NCBI GenBank assembly: GCA_026545225.1
Contig: CM048849.1
Location: 26,670,836-26,734,835 of the forward strand
Source of the DNA: Cornus controversa
Taxonomy: Eukaryota; Streptophyta; Magnoliopsida; Cornales; Cornaceae
Length of the DNA: 64,000 nucleotides
Reading direction: 5' to 3'
Every line of letters begins with the position of its first letter. Within the stretch, counting starts at the first letter, position 1. Below are positions 35,393-45,811 of the stretch, in pieces. Below the pieces are notes generated by a model. The model worked only from the letters and a program-made list of their open reading frames with translations, had not been told where the DNA came from and made no database searches. Position numbers and translations under genes: made by a program.

Positions 35393-36901
35393 AGAGGTCT
35401 TCTAATATTTTTACATCATTTTCTTTCTAATAATTTTTAAGAACTCTCTAGCTTATAAATACTTAGCTTTGATAAGGATTTAAAAGAGAGCATTTTTGAG
35501 TTTTTAAGAAAATTTAAGTTGAGAATTTTCAAAATTTTATTTCTTTGATTTGAGCACACACGTTCACATTCAATGCTTAATGTGGTGTTCTACATCTGAT
35601 GAATAATATTGTGAGCTTTGTTAAGAAATTATCCAATACACTCTTAGCAACATGTTTCATTGCGAAACATAAGACAATCAATCATTAACACAAACGGATT
35701 AACGTGAGATGATTATGTTGACGTAGACTAATATTGTTGGTGAATCCGATGACATTGGAGTTGGAGGACACTGAGCAACTAATATTGTTGGTGATTCCAA
35801 CGACATTGGAGTTGGAGGACACTGAGCATTGCAAATAATTAAATCAAAATTAGGAGATTCTAAAGGCATTGGAATCAATAACTCATTAAGAGTAGTTCTG
35901 AAAGTATTGAAATTCATTGTACTCTTTCTTAGTATAGTGGATTATTTTTCTTAAAAAGGCTAGTCTATGTGACTTTTGCTTGCTAAGGTTTTTCATGTAA
36001 AACATTCCTGTGACCCTTTTACTTTTCTCTATTTTCATTTATTTGCTCGTGTATGATTGATTTACTATGCGCTAAATTCATTGAAACCAAAATATAATAT
36101 GAAAATCAATTAAATGAGCAAACTAGACCCATTCACTTTCTTCTAGGTCTTTTCTATTAAGATAAACGTCCACTTCACTTATGAACAGCGCAACTCGCAC
36201 TTGGCTCTTCATCCTTTAAAGAAAGTGATAGAAAAATATCACTAAGTCTTTTACTCAAATACTACCTCATTTTCTTTTCAAATGTAAAATTAAGAGTTCA
36301 AGTCTCCTCGCTAAGAATTGTAAAGCTCTGGTATATCCTCTGACCTTCTGAAGTACTAGAAGGTTGAGACTTTCAATTGCTGTAAAAATAAACTAACTAT
36401 ATAAGTTATTTATCAGGACTAAAAAAGAATGATGGTTATAATAGCACATTATTTTAGATATATAAAAAGATATGTATAGAAAATCAAAATAAAGAAAATA
36501 GTGTCACCAAGTAAGATTTTTGATAAATTTTTAGGTGGGGGTGTTTCTAAAGTTTTGAAAAGATATATAAACACGTGCAAAATCAAAATAAAAAAAAGTT
36601 GAGTGAAAGTGATAGGGCCACTATGGGGGATTTGATATTGATATAGAGCCTAGATAATCCCTGAACAAACAAATTGTCATGTGTGAGCTGAGAATTCCGA
36701 TTTAATAAAAATTAAAGTTACACCTTTCCAGGAAAGAAATTTTGAGTGCATTCACTAACAAAAACATTTTTTATTTTTGTACTAAAAAAAATAAAAATAT
36801 ATATTCTTGTTTTTTTTGAGTGGATACAGAAAGCAGAAATAACGTTCATTAAACTTATTGTTTTCACATTTTTGAAAACTAATAAAACAGAAATCTACCC
36901 C
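35393..36901. other. Unclassified intergenic DNA
   Basis: No gene is visible. A 51-bp tandem duplication at 35728-35829 (units begin ctaatattgttggtga at 35728 and 35779) is open on the minus strand as a short repeated Pro/Thr/Ser-rich peptide, which I regard as chance. The rest is AT-rich. 36400-36620 contains near-repeated words (gaaaatcaaaataaagaaa and gcaaaatcaaaataaaaaa) that could belong to a small inverted-repeat element. Confidence 0.5.
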
Positions 36902-37560
36902 TGGACTAGTCAAACGCCAACCTGTAAAAAGACAAACAAGGGTAATCGAAAGGGGGCACCGGCGCGATGCCGGCCGACTACGCTTCGACGATCAAGTCAG
37001 CAATCGAAAGGGCTTTGAAAGCTTTAAAGGAACTGAATCTTCAATTCTCTAGACTTATCTGGGAGAGATCATTCCTGGTCAAAGTATAGTTTTTGTCCAC
37101 ATCATGTAGTCTTCAACTTTCACGTTTATACGTGTCACAATTGGAGTCAAATACTCTATTAGATGCCCCCTGTTCACGAGGGCCACTAGCCGGACCTTAG
37201 GTACACCTTGGCTGGCTCGCTGGTCTCTATCTTGGCCTGTGGATTTTTAAACCGCTACAAGCTTTTTCTCTTTTTTTTTTTTTTGTCAGCCGCCCTCAGG
37301 GGACTTTTTTTTTCTGTGGACCCTTGGCCGGTTCCTCTTGGGCCCAGCCCTTGGCCAGATCCTTACGGATCAGATCTGGCCTTGACCAAATCCTTGGGGA
37401 CAGAGTCGGGCTTTGGCTTGATCCTCTTGGGCCCGGCCATTGGTCGGGCCGATCTCTTCTTGGGCCCGACCCTTGGCGTTGGATGGCTAGCCCTAAGTTG
37501 GTATACAGGAACCCGATTTATATAAAAAATAATTGCTGCTCTGAAGAATTGAACCTTATC
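36902..37560 (-). mobile_element. Tat-lineage LTR fragment, minus orientation
   Basis: Homologous to 42467-42812 and 10815-12045. Starting at tggactagtcaaacgccaac, it runs through the caattggagtcaaatactct segment to a GC-rich U3 rich in ggcccggcc/gggcc words (37320-37490). About 75 bp containing the TATA box, present in the other copies, are deleted near 37031. It may be the 3' LTR of the minus-oriented Tat remnant whose gag is at 40975-41831. The GC-rich open frames at 37208-37563 are LTR sequence, not genes. Confidence 0.65.
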
Positions 37561-37579
37561 TAATAAGCTTTAATAGTAT

Positions 37580-39271
37580 TGTGACCTGAGAATTGTCCTT
37601 AGAGGGGGGGTGAATAGGGACTTTAAGCAAATAATGAAACTTTTTCGGTTTAACTTGTTTTGGCAAAACTAAACTTGATTGGACTTTTGTTAAACACTCA
37701 GTGCATAGATTGATTCAACGAGTAATCATTTTATTGCACAAAAATAAGTCACATAAACGTGTTTAAACATTTAAGCATGCATTTATGATTAAGGTAAATT
37801 CATACGTTCAATGTATGTTTATTGTGCAATCACAACATATTCAATTCAACCAATCAATTCACCTATCTTATCCTCATTTGAATGAATATAATTATATCAT
37901 CAAAAATTCACATAACATTCATAGAATTACTTATAGTGTGTGGACATGTTGAGAACACATTTTATAAAATACATGATATGCAACTTGATTGACAAATGAA
38001 TAACCATGTAAGTCCTCAATCAATCAACATACTCCAAACATTCATCCCATCCTCCTCATGTGAATTAAAGCATTTTAACTTATAGCATTTATATATAAAA
38101 CATATGAAATTGAAACAAATAAAATGCTATCAAATAAAAGAGTTTAAGGATAGAGAAATGCACACCAAATTATGCCATGATTTTTACATGGTTCGGCCCC
38201 TCTTGCTATCCATGCCTCAAGAGAACCTCTTGAGGTTTTCACTATACAGCTTTCCTTAATTGTGGAAAGCAAACCTTACAATTGCCAAGTGAATTACTTG
38301 GGCTTCCTTGCTCAATGAAGACCTCACCAAAACTTCTTTGCCAAGCTCATGACTTGGGCTTCCTTGCTCAATGAACACCTCACCGAGACTTCTTTGCCAA
38401 GCTCATAACTTGGACTTTCTTTCCTAAGTGTATCACTTGGTCTTCCTCTCAAAGGTAGATAAGTAGTTTGATTACAATGAAAAGTATCCCTCAATGGATA
38501 GATTCACAAATGATAGCTCAATAGAGAGTATCCCTCAATGGATAGATACACAAATTATAACTCACATACCTAGAGTTAGCAATGAAATACTCAATTGAAA
38601 GCTCTTCACTAGGATTTTGCCACTATGAATGATATGTAAGCATTTGGTTCAATAGTGGTGGCTACCAATGGATGAATGATATGAAAATTTTGGCTCTAAG
38701 GTAGCATCTACCAATAATATATGATCATGGAGGGTTATGGTAGTCTCTCTCACTTGTATAATGCATATACAAGGTGTATTTATAGTGCAAGAAGGAATTC
38801 TGGCCGTTTGGAAGTGGTTGGGAAGTATTAAGTGTAGAAAATAGCCGTTGGAGTTTGAATATCCAGATTTTGGTCGAATGAAAGTGTTGTTTCAGTCTAC
38901 TGAAGTAATGCTTCGGTCGGCTGAAACCTCCCCTGTTTTGCACACCCTACTGGAATGAATACCAACTTTTATCAATTGACTGATGAAGAGATTCGGTCGA
39001 CCGAAAGGCCTCTATTAGTCGATTGATGGGTTCATCAAGCGACCGAAACTCCCCTAGGTCAGAATCTGTTCTCAGACTCAGCCAAATTTTTTTTCTTCTG
39101 TACATTGCATTAATACACTACACATTTAAGTGAATAACTAAATTAAGTCATTTGGGAATGAGAAAATTCATATGATCATGATAAATCATGGGGTATAATT
39201 ATTGGGACTTTTTATGTCAGTAATCATTAAAAAAACTCATATTTACATTTTTGCCCCTAGAATCCAACACT
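37580..39271 (-). mobile_element. Sirevirus-like Copia LTR, minus orientation
   Basis: The reverse complement ends in cctattcacccccc, tctaaggacaattctcag and gtcaca, matching the end of the Sirevirus LTR at 59104-60542. It begins TGTTGGATTCTAGGGGCAA, resembling that LTR's start. Inside are a tandem repeat of about 59 bp (38291-38411, gggcttccttgctcaatgaa) and a run of palindromic motifs at 38878-39052, including the perfect TTCGGTCGACCGAA at 38992-39005. No matching target duplication was found (agtat on the left, cttag on the right) and no internal domain adjoins it, so it may be a decayed solo LTR. Confidence 0.6.
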
Positions 39272-39352
39272 TAGCCAAATTTCTGCGCTAAGTACCCGAA
39301 ACAATAACTATGCATGACATGACTTTATATAATGATTCATATGAGTTCAAAG

Positions 39353-40534
39353 TGTGACATATAAATTTGTAATTGGCATATTTCGATGATCAAAACCTGA
39401 ATGATCGAGTTGTAAGTTTCATGTTATTTTATGTAACCGATCATCGACAACTTCGAACTGACACTCAAGTGCATGGAAGCCGATAAATCAGTTAGAACAC
39501 CATAGTACAGGTAAGTATGGTGAGGACACTCTGCACTTTTTAGTTCCGAGCCTATTTTGAAAAATCAGGGTTTAAATGAAAAGTTTAGGGTTTTTCAAAG
39601 TAGGACCGGTCCCCAATATTTAGGACCGGTCCAACTTTTCTCGGCAGTTTAGTTTCTGTAGGTTTTCAAAAAGTCCCACCGGTCCTATTTATTTGGCACC
39701 GGTCCCACTTAGCCTGTTCCAAATAGGAAATAGATTTTGACGGAAATTCTGATTCCTATTGGGTTTGAAACTTCTAGGAAAGTTCTATTTTGGTATTCAA
39801 CTTCTTTTCCAAGTAGAATTAGGACTTCCTTGCCTATATATATGTATTCATATTTTCTCTACAAAAGAGGCCCTGAAATATTATTTTTAAAGAGAGAAAG
39901 TATATACAATATAATTAGGGCTTTATATTTTTAGAACACACATCCATACCTCACGAGTGATATTTAGGATGGTGTTCTACTTCTGATTAGCTGCTCAGAG
40001 ACTGCATCAAATCTATTTGCTGATCAGAACATTGGATTGAAGGTTCTTCGCTTGCTTGCTTGCTGAGGAAGAAAGGTAACCAGATTGCACTACGAAGGGA
40101 ACAAAATACTTGCTGAGTATTTTGGTTCTTCCAGCAACCTTTCTGTAAGGGTGGTGACGCTAGCCGGAAGTCTGCAGCAGTTGGACGTGTTGTCGCAATC
40201 ATAAGCCTGAGGTGTTCCGCATCAGATCCTTGACAGAGTGAAGAGGGGTGTGAGACTGAGACAGAGTCTGTTGTACTTTGCTTCATCATAGTGAATTGGT
40301 TTCCTGAGGCGTGCCGCCTCCCTCCGTGGTTTTTTCCGCCTTGGGTTTCCACGTATATCTGGTGCATTCTTTTCTTTACTTGCACTTTATTTATTTGCTT
40401 ACTTTAATTGTTTGATTAATTGAACTTAAAATTGAATTAATTAAAAATTAAGCAAACGAGCAAGTGATCCTATTCACCCCCCCTCTAGGTTCTAAAATAC
40501 TTTTCGCAACCGCTTCCGCACCGCGCAACTCACA
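39353..40534 (+). mobile_element. Solo LTR with perfect target duplication
   Basis: It begins TGTGACAT and ends ACTCACA, flanked by CAAAG on both sides (39348-39352 and 40535-40539). No primer site or coding domain follows, so this is a solo LTR left by LTR-LTR recombination. The 3' part contains the C-run motif tattcaccccccctctagg (from 40471) common in plant Copia LTRs. Four ACCGGT-centred palindromes (GGACCGGTCC twice) lie at 39603-39703, upstream of a TATA-like tatatatat near 39836. A Cys-rich reverse frame at 39987-40385 is probably not a gene. Confidence 0.88.
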
Positions 40535-40539
40535 CAAAG

Positions 40540-40974
40540 TCTAAGTCAATGTATCTAAGAACCATAAATGATATCGTTGAAGGACATGGTCCTAGTTATG
40601 GCTTACTAGTTGAGTTCTTATAAAGCTTATGATAACTTGAACTAACTCAATCATAGCAACGGTCTCATGATGTTATAAGTGAAGTTCATGGCCTAATTCT
40701 AAGTGTCCAAGGAACCATGATATGATATGAATGTTACGTATTGGTCCTAAGGTCCACTAGGTCAATAGATGAGCTTTCAAAAGAAGTTACTTCATAAATA
40801 ACTATACATTAAATCAAGCACTCACCCAAGACAAGCCTACCTAAGTCTTTTGATCTTCAAATCTTTAAACTTTTGGGTTCCTTCATCATGTGGCTTGGAT
40901 TCACTTCAACTTCACCATTGATCTTGATTATTGATCTTTGAATTCCATGATCATGTGGCTTCATCTTGGATGTA
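40540..40974. other. Unclassified sequence between the solo LTR and Tat gag
   Basis: It continues the sequence interrupted by the solo LTR (39272-39347 joins 40540 once the insert is removed). It carries near-repeated words (catgtggcttggattcactt and catgtggcttcatcttgg) but no reading frame with a domain. It could be the remainder of an LTR or leader I cannot classify. Confidence 0.4.
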
Positions 40975-41831
40975 GAGGAGGATTTGGCTTATTGACGTGT
41001 TTCATGGGGGCAAAGGTGTTAAATCCCTTATCACAACGCGATACTTTATCGCTTTACTCCCGGGCCATCCTGCCATACATGGGGTCTCTATCTTCCTCAC
41101 TGGAATGCCCCCCTCTTTTCTGGTCTGCCTTTCTCGCATCAAGGGCATCTTCTGCGTCATGTACTTTTGGGCCTTCATGAGTAGCTCTGATATACTTTCT
41201 GGAGGGTGCTTGGAAATTGAGTACAAGAATTTTGAAGACAGCAAGCCCCAATAAATGCAGTAACTGCCACCTTTTCGTCCAGAGCATCGACCTGCAACAT
41301 CTCCCTATTAATCTGATTAATGTAGTCTTACAATGACTCCCCCTTAGTCTGTCTTACGTTCAAGAGATAGGTGGCAAGCTTTCTGTGCCTTCGAGAGGCA
41401 ATAAAATTGCCTACAAACAATTGGCTCAGTTCTTTGAAGGAACGTGCAGATGTCGACTTTAGGTTGTTAAACCATGACCAGGCAGAACCCTTCAATATAG
41501 TAGGAAAGGCTCTGCATAGGATTTCATTCGGTACTCCTTGGAGGTGCATCAGAGCCTTGTAGGTCTCCAGATGATCTAGCGGGTCCTTGGTCCCGTCAAG
41601 GTTTTCAAGGGCGGGCATCTTGAACTTGTTAGGCAAAGGACAGTTCATTATTCCAGAGAAGAAAGGGAGGTTGGTTTGCTGAACCAGATCCTCCACTATA
41701 GCAGGGTATTTCCCTTTTATGGTGTGAGCCATGCTCTCTACCTTGGCTTTGAGGTCCTGCATCTCTATATCATAATAGGCAGCCTCTCCTGGATGCCCTG
41801 AGTCTCCATGAGTACGGGTCCTAAACCCCAA
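40975..41831 (-). pseudogene. Tat-lineage gag fragment
   Basis: On the minus strand the frame from 41831 to 41328 encodes a clear Ty3/gypsy capsid region (168 codons). Landmarks are KYPAIVEDLVQQTNLPFF, LENLDGTKDPLDHLETYKAL, FPTILKGSAWSWFNNL and LSQLFVGNFIASRRHRKLA. After the stop, related frames at 41287-41002 continue Tat gag (FLYSISKHPPESISELLMK, AEDALDARKADQK), so at least one frameshift separates them. The fragment ends where unclassified sequence begins. Upstream (41832-42360) lies a gag-leader-like stretch, then the Tat 5' LTR. No zinc knuckle, protease or pol is left. Confidence 0.8.
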
Positions 41832-42370
41832 ATCCCCTTAGGCACGAGCTCTCTCTAGCGGGACTAGGTGAATTGGATTCGTCCCTTCTCGGTCGCTTCT
41901 CACTTGTCTCTGGGCTGCGTCATCTTCTGGAACTATACTGTATTACCCTGTGTCATCCCCTTCTAAATCAACCAGCCTAAGGTGGCTCCGTGATGGCACT
42001 GGTGCCACAAGAGGAAAGTGCTACATGATTGCCACATTTTGCTGGAGTACTTGGGCCAGACTCTGATTCAAGTTCTGAACCAGGTATTCTAATCCTGCGA
42101 CTCATTCCTGGTCATTTGGGATTCCAAGGCGTGCCCCATGGAAGTCTTCTTAACCAGGGGGTTGCATGTCTCCTTCTCTTGCTATCGGCAAGTAGTGACT
42201 GGAAAGGTCTGCGATGACGGGCAAATTGTGGCCGGCAGGAGGATCTTGTCCGATTGGAGAATTGCGACCAACAAGAGGATCCTGTTAGGCTGTAGTCTCT
42301 AGTCCAGATCGTAGGTGCATCATGCTTCGTTTATGCTTCGGGTAGAACAATCAAGTTTGTGACAATTCCT

Positions 42371-42812
42371 TGGACTGGTCAAACGCCAACCTGTAAAAAG
42401 ACAAACAAAGGGTAATCAAAAGGGAGCCGGCGCAGTGCCACAATTGATGAAACAAAAATCCACCCCTGGACTGGTCAAACTCCAACTTGTAAAAGGACAA
42501 ACAAAGGGTAATCAAAAAAACACCGGTACGGTGTCGACCGACTACGCTCCGACGATCAAGTTAGCAATTGGAATGACTTTGAAAGATGTAAAGGAACTCA
42601 GAGGGTATTAATTGCCTACCTTGGCATATAGACCGTCTCTGTATTTATAGTAATCAAATGAGAACATGTCCCAGTAGGAGACTGACTTTTCAATTCCCCA
42701 GACTTATCTGGGAGAGATCATTTCTGTTTAAAGTGTACTTTTTGTTCACGTCATGTAGTCTTCAACTCTCACGTTTATACGTGTCACAATTGGAGTCAAA
42801 TACTCTATCAAA
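42371..42812 (-). mobile_element. Tat-lineage 5' LTR, minus orientation, truncated
   Basis: The minus-strand LTR end (ccagtcca) occurs twice, at 42371 and 42467, as a partial tandem duplication of about 96 bp. A TATA box, ctataaatac, lies on the minus strand at 42650-42641. The LTR is cut at about 42812, after caaatactctatc, where homology to the other copies stops. It faces the gag fragment at 41831, as a promoter-bearing 5' LTR should. Confidence 0.65.
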
Positions 42813-44367
42813 AACAAAAAGCAAAAAATAGTGTTTAGTAACATATTTGTTACACAATTTTTTTCTTTTTTTCATATTTGAAACTGTAACTATTAGACAA
42901 TACAAAAGAACTTCTCAGCAGAACTAGTCTTCCATAAGTACGATATCATATACATGTGAAAATTAAATTAAATTAAAATTGATATCATATATATGCAAAA
43001 ATGAAATTAAATTAAAATTGATATCATATATATGTGAAAATTAAATTACAAAAAATGATACAAGTTAAAAGATAATAATATATATAACATGTATATCATA
43101 AAGAGTTATTATTTATAAGTGAATTTTAAAAAAAAAGAAGATGAAAGTAATAGAATTTTCAAAGTGTTTTTTATTTTAATATAGATAATTTATGCAAATC
43201 ATATATTATCATATTAATTTATTACATATTATTTAGCTAAGTAGACAAGAAAAAGATTATAATATGAAAATAAGAAAACAATTGTGCATAAAATCATGGA
43301 TAGTGAAAGTTATGTTTAATATTATATATTATTTAACTAAGTAGTCTCGCTATATTGGAGAGAATATTTCACTACTATAGTGAAGAAACAGAAGAAACAT
43401 CTTTTTTTTTGTTTTCTCATTCTTTCAAAAAAATGAGAAACATTTTTTATTACAGAGAACATAAACATTTTACTAAATATATTTTCTCTTTTTGTTTTTG
43501 CCTTTTTAGGGGATAGAAAGATAAAAACAAAATTTGTTTCCATTACTAGCCCTAAACTTTTTGCTTTAAAAAGAAAGACAAGTACATATGTTCTAGACAT
43601 GTTGAAACATGTACAATTTCAACACTTACAACAGTAACAAATTTGACATTAATAAAGAATTTATTCAGTGTTTAAATAACTTGTAACTTGGTAATCGTGG
43701 AAAATCATTGAAACTTTAGATGAGTATTTAAGTTCAAAATTTTTATTGGATTTGATTATCCGAATCAATAACATATTGTATCTCCCTAAAAGTTCCATCT
43801 AAAAATTGGAACACTACAAAATATTCTAAGTGATTTAATATTTCAAGCAATTCAAAGTTGGTTCAACTCTGTTTGATAAGAGAACGTCTAAAATGCACCT
43901 GATATAAATACTTAAGATGAATCTCATTTGTATGTGTACAATACGCGCTGTGAAGCCCACTATGAGAATACAACACACATGACTCAAATTCGTTAGATAT
44001 AAATACACCTGGTGTAACGTAGATCTTCTCGTTTGATAGCAGCTATTGGTTAATGTATTAAAACATTTTTAAACAATCCTTTGTCATCAAGTTAATCAAT
44101 CATGCAATGGTTAATGTATTAAAACAAATTAAACAATCCTTTGTCATCAAGTTAATCAATCATGCAATTCCACGTATTAAGCACAGCAAACATTTGTTAG
44201 AAGGCAATCAAATTTTACATTTATGAAAGGCAAAAGAAAGAAACAACAGCACAAGAGAAATCTACCATACATTATGGATTTTAGTCCATAGCCACTAGAC
44301 AAGAACTGAACTTGGCCACAAATAGAAACCAAGACAGTCTAAAAAGAGATCAAACTGCTATCACATT
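42813..44367. other. AT-rich intergenic region with tandem duplications
   Basis: No gene or transposon end is visible. A 39-bp tandem repeat (three units, each starting gatatcatat at 42942, 42981 and 43020) and a 61-bp tandem duplication (44048-44168, containing caatcctttgtcatcaagtt) are present. The end nearest 44367 probably includes the 3' untranslated region of the CASP-like gene. Confidence 0.55.
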
Positions 44368-44905
44368 CTACTCATATTTCATGTGATGTTTGGAAGCAGC
44401 AAGCACAACCAGCAAGAGATATGCCAATGCTCCAAGCAGAGACATGACTAGGGCAGCAGCCACTTGGTGACAGAATTTATCGAAGACGTTGCACACTTTG
44501 TTCCAACGCAAGTGCGAGTTGCCTTTGTAGCCAATGACACCGACGGTGGTGGCGGCTCCGATGCTAGAAAAGAGCAGTACCAACATCACTACATCAAGGA
44601 TGATGATCATCGGTGAAAACCCTTTCTTCCCACCCTTGGTGGACAATGTGAGTACCAAAGACAGTGCTGCATATGAGCATGTTATGGGATTTGTCACCAC
44701 CAAGTACCTAATAGAAGAGGTTGACGAAATTAGTAATTGCTACAATAACACATTACATATGTGTATACATATAAATATATATGAAAAATGATAAATGTTC
44801 GATCATAAAGGGAGATTACCGATAAATAGTCCTTATTGAACCTTACCTTGTAGCATTACTCGTATCAAAATAAGTCTTACCATTAATTAGCTCAATGATT
44901 TTGGA
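44368..44905 (-). CDS. CASP-like (CASPL) membrane protein, 5' end missing
   Basis: The exon at 44707-44368 encodes three of the four membrane spans of a CASP-like protein: YLVVTNPITCSYAALSLVL, MIIILDVVMLVLLFSSIG (with the family's conserved Asp) and VAAALVMSLLGALAYLLLVV. The extracellular loop ending NVFDKFCHQ is also present, then a short KHHMKYE tail and stop. A minus-strand ctattag acceptor joins it to an upstream piece, 44905-44847 (GKTYFDTSNATR|YLVV, donor AG|gtaagg), which matches the usual family boundary before this span. That piece starts at an in-frame stop or possible ctgtag acceptor at 44906-44910. The first exon, with span 1 and its conserved Arg, is not found up to 45800. CASPLs act at the plasma membrane as four-span scaffold proteins. 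It is either a truncated gene or its first exon lies beyond a long intron. Confidence 0.75.
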
Positions 44906-44909
44906 CTAC

Positions 44910-45796
44910 AGCACAAAAATGGGGTTGGGACCCAAAATCAATTTGGTTGGCTTGGGTTAGATATCAATTAACCCATTCCATTCTTTCTACTAATTTCAAG
45001 TAAAGAAATGCTAGTGATAATTAGGCATGATGGATGACAACTTAGCCCAGCATTGGACGATATTGGACAGAAAAGCTATTTAGTGCACGAGGTGACAATA
45101 CAACCAACCCAAAATTAATTTGGTTGGCTTTGGTTAATGCATCAATCAGAGAAATGCTGGTGCCAGGTACTAATGGCACTTTATTGTGTGGCAACTTTGG
45201 TTGCTGAATAATGCAGGTTGGGTTTTGATAGCTATGTTTTTTAAAAGGTATGACTAGTAATGAATAATGTAGGATCATTTGTATCCGTTTATGTTCAGTA
45301 TTTATTATTTAAGTGTTTATATAAATAGTGTGTATCTTACAATTTTATTTATCTATAAATATGAGTATTGTTTGATAACGAAAAAATGTTTGGTTTATTT
45401 TAAAAATCATAAACAAAAAAAAACATATTTGTTAACTTTAAATTTTTTTTTAAAAAATAATACAAGAAACTGCAAAAAAGTCAAGTTCATGCTACAACAA
45501 ATCTATATAACAATAACAGAGCAATAAATGTACATAAAATAGAAACCAATAATATTGAATTATATATATATCTACACATTATAAATTATACTATAAAACC
45601 AGAATAACCCATAATTCAGAAGGCTCCAACAAGTAGGGATGTACACAATTCGATTCCTTATGGTTATTAGGAGAACCGAAATCAAAACTGTTTTTAACAT
45701 TTTTTTAATTTTGAAACTGAACCGTTAAATTCAGTTCGATTCCGTTATTATAAGAGTTGTATTTAACGTTATAATAACTGCATTGTTTAACCTCAT
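44910..45796. other. Intergenic region upstream of the CASP-like exons
   Basis: No first exon of the CASP-like gene could be read here. Two related copies of a segment of about 80 bp (44936-45012 and 45107-45170, sharing aatttggttggct and agaaatgct) lie in tandem. The stretch at 45637-45780 (gggatgtacacaattcgat, gaactgaaccgttaaatt) resembles the end of a small inverted-repeat element, but its partner end is not clear. Confidence 0.45.
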
Positions 45797-45811
45797 CCCC
45801 GCTACGGCGCG

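Noticed and set aside
35728-35917. Repeated Pro/Ser/Thr minus-strand peptide
   Set aside because: Explained by a 51-bp tandem duplication, a multiple of three, without other coding support.
37208-37563. GC-rich open frames rich in Gly/Pro
   Set aside because: They lie in the U3 of a Tat LTR fragment and reflect repeated ggcccggcc words.
39987-40385. Minus-strand frame of 132 codons
   Set aside because: It lies wholly inside a solo LTR, has no domain and runs against the LTR direction.
44534-44791. Plus-strand frame opposite the CASP-like exon
   Set aside because: It is the complement of a recognised coding exon with no homology of its own.
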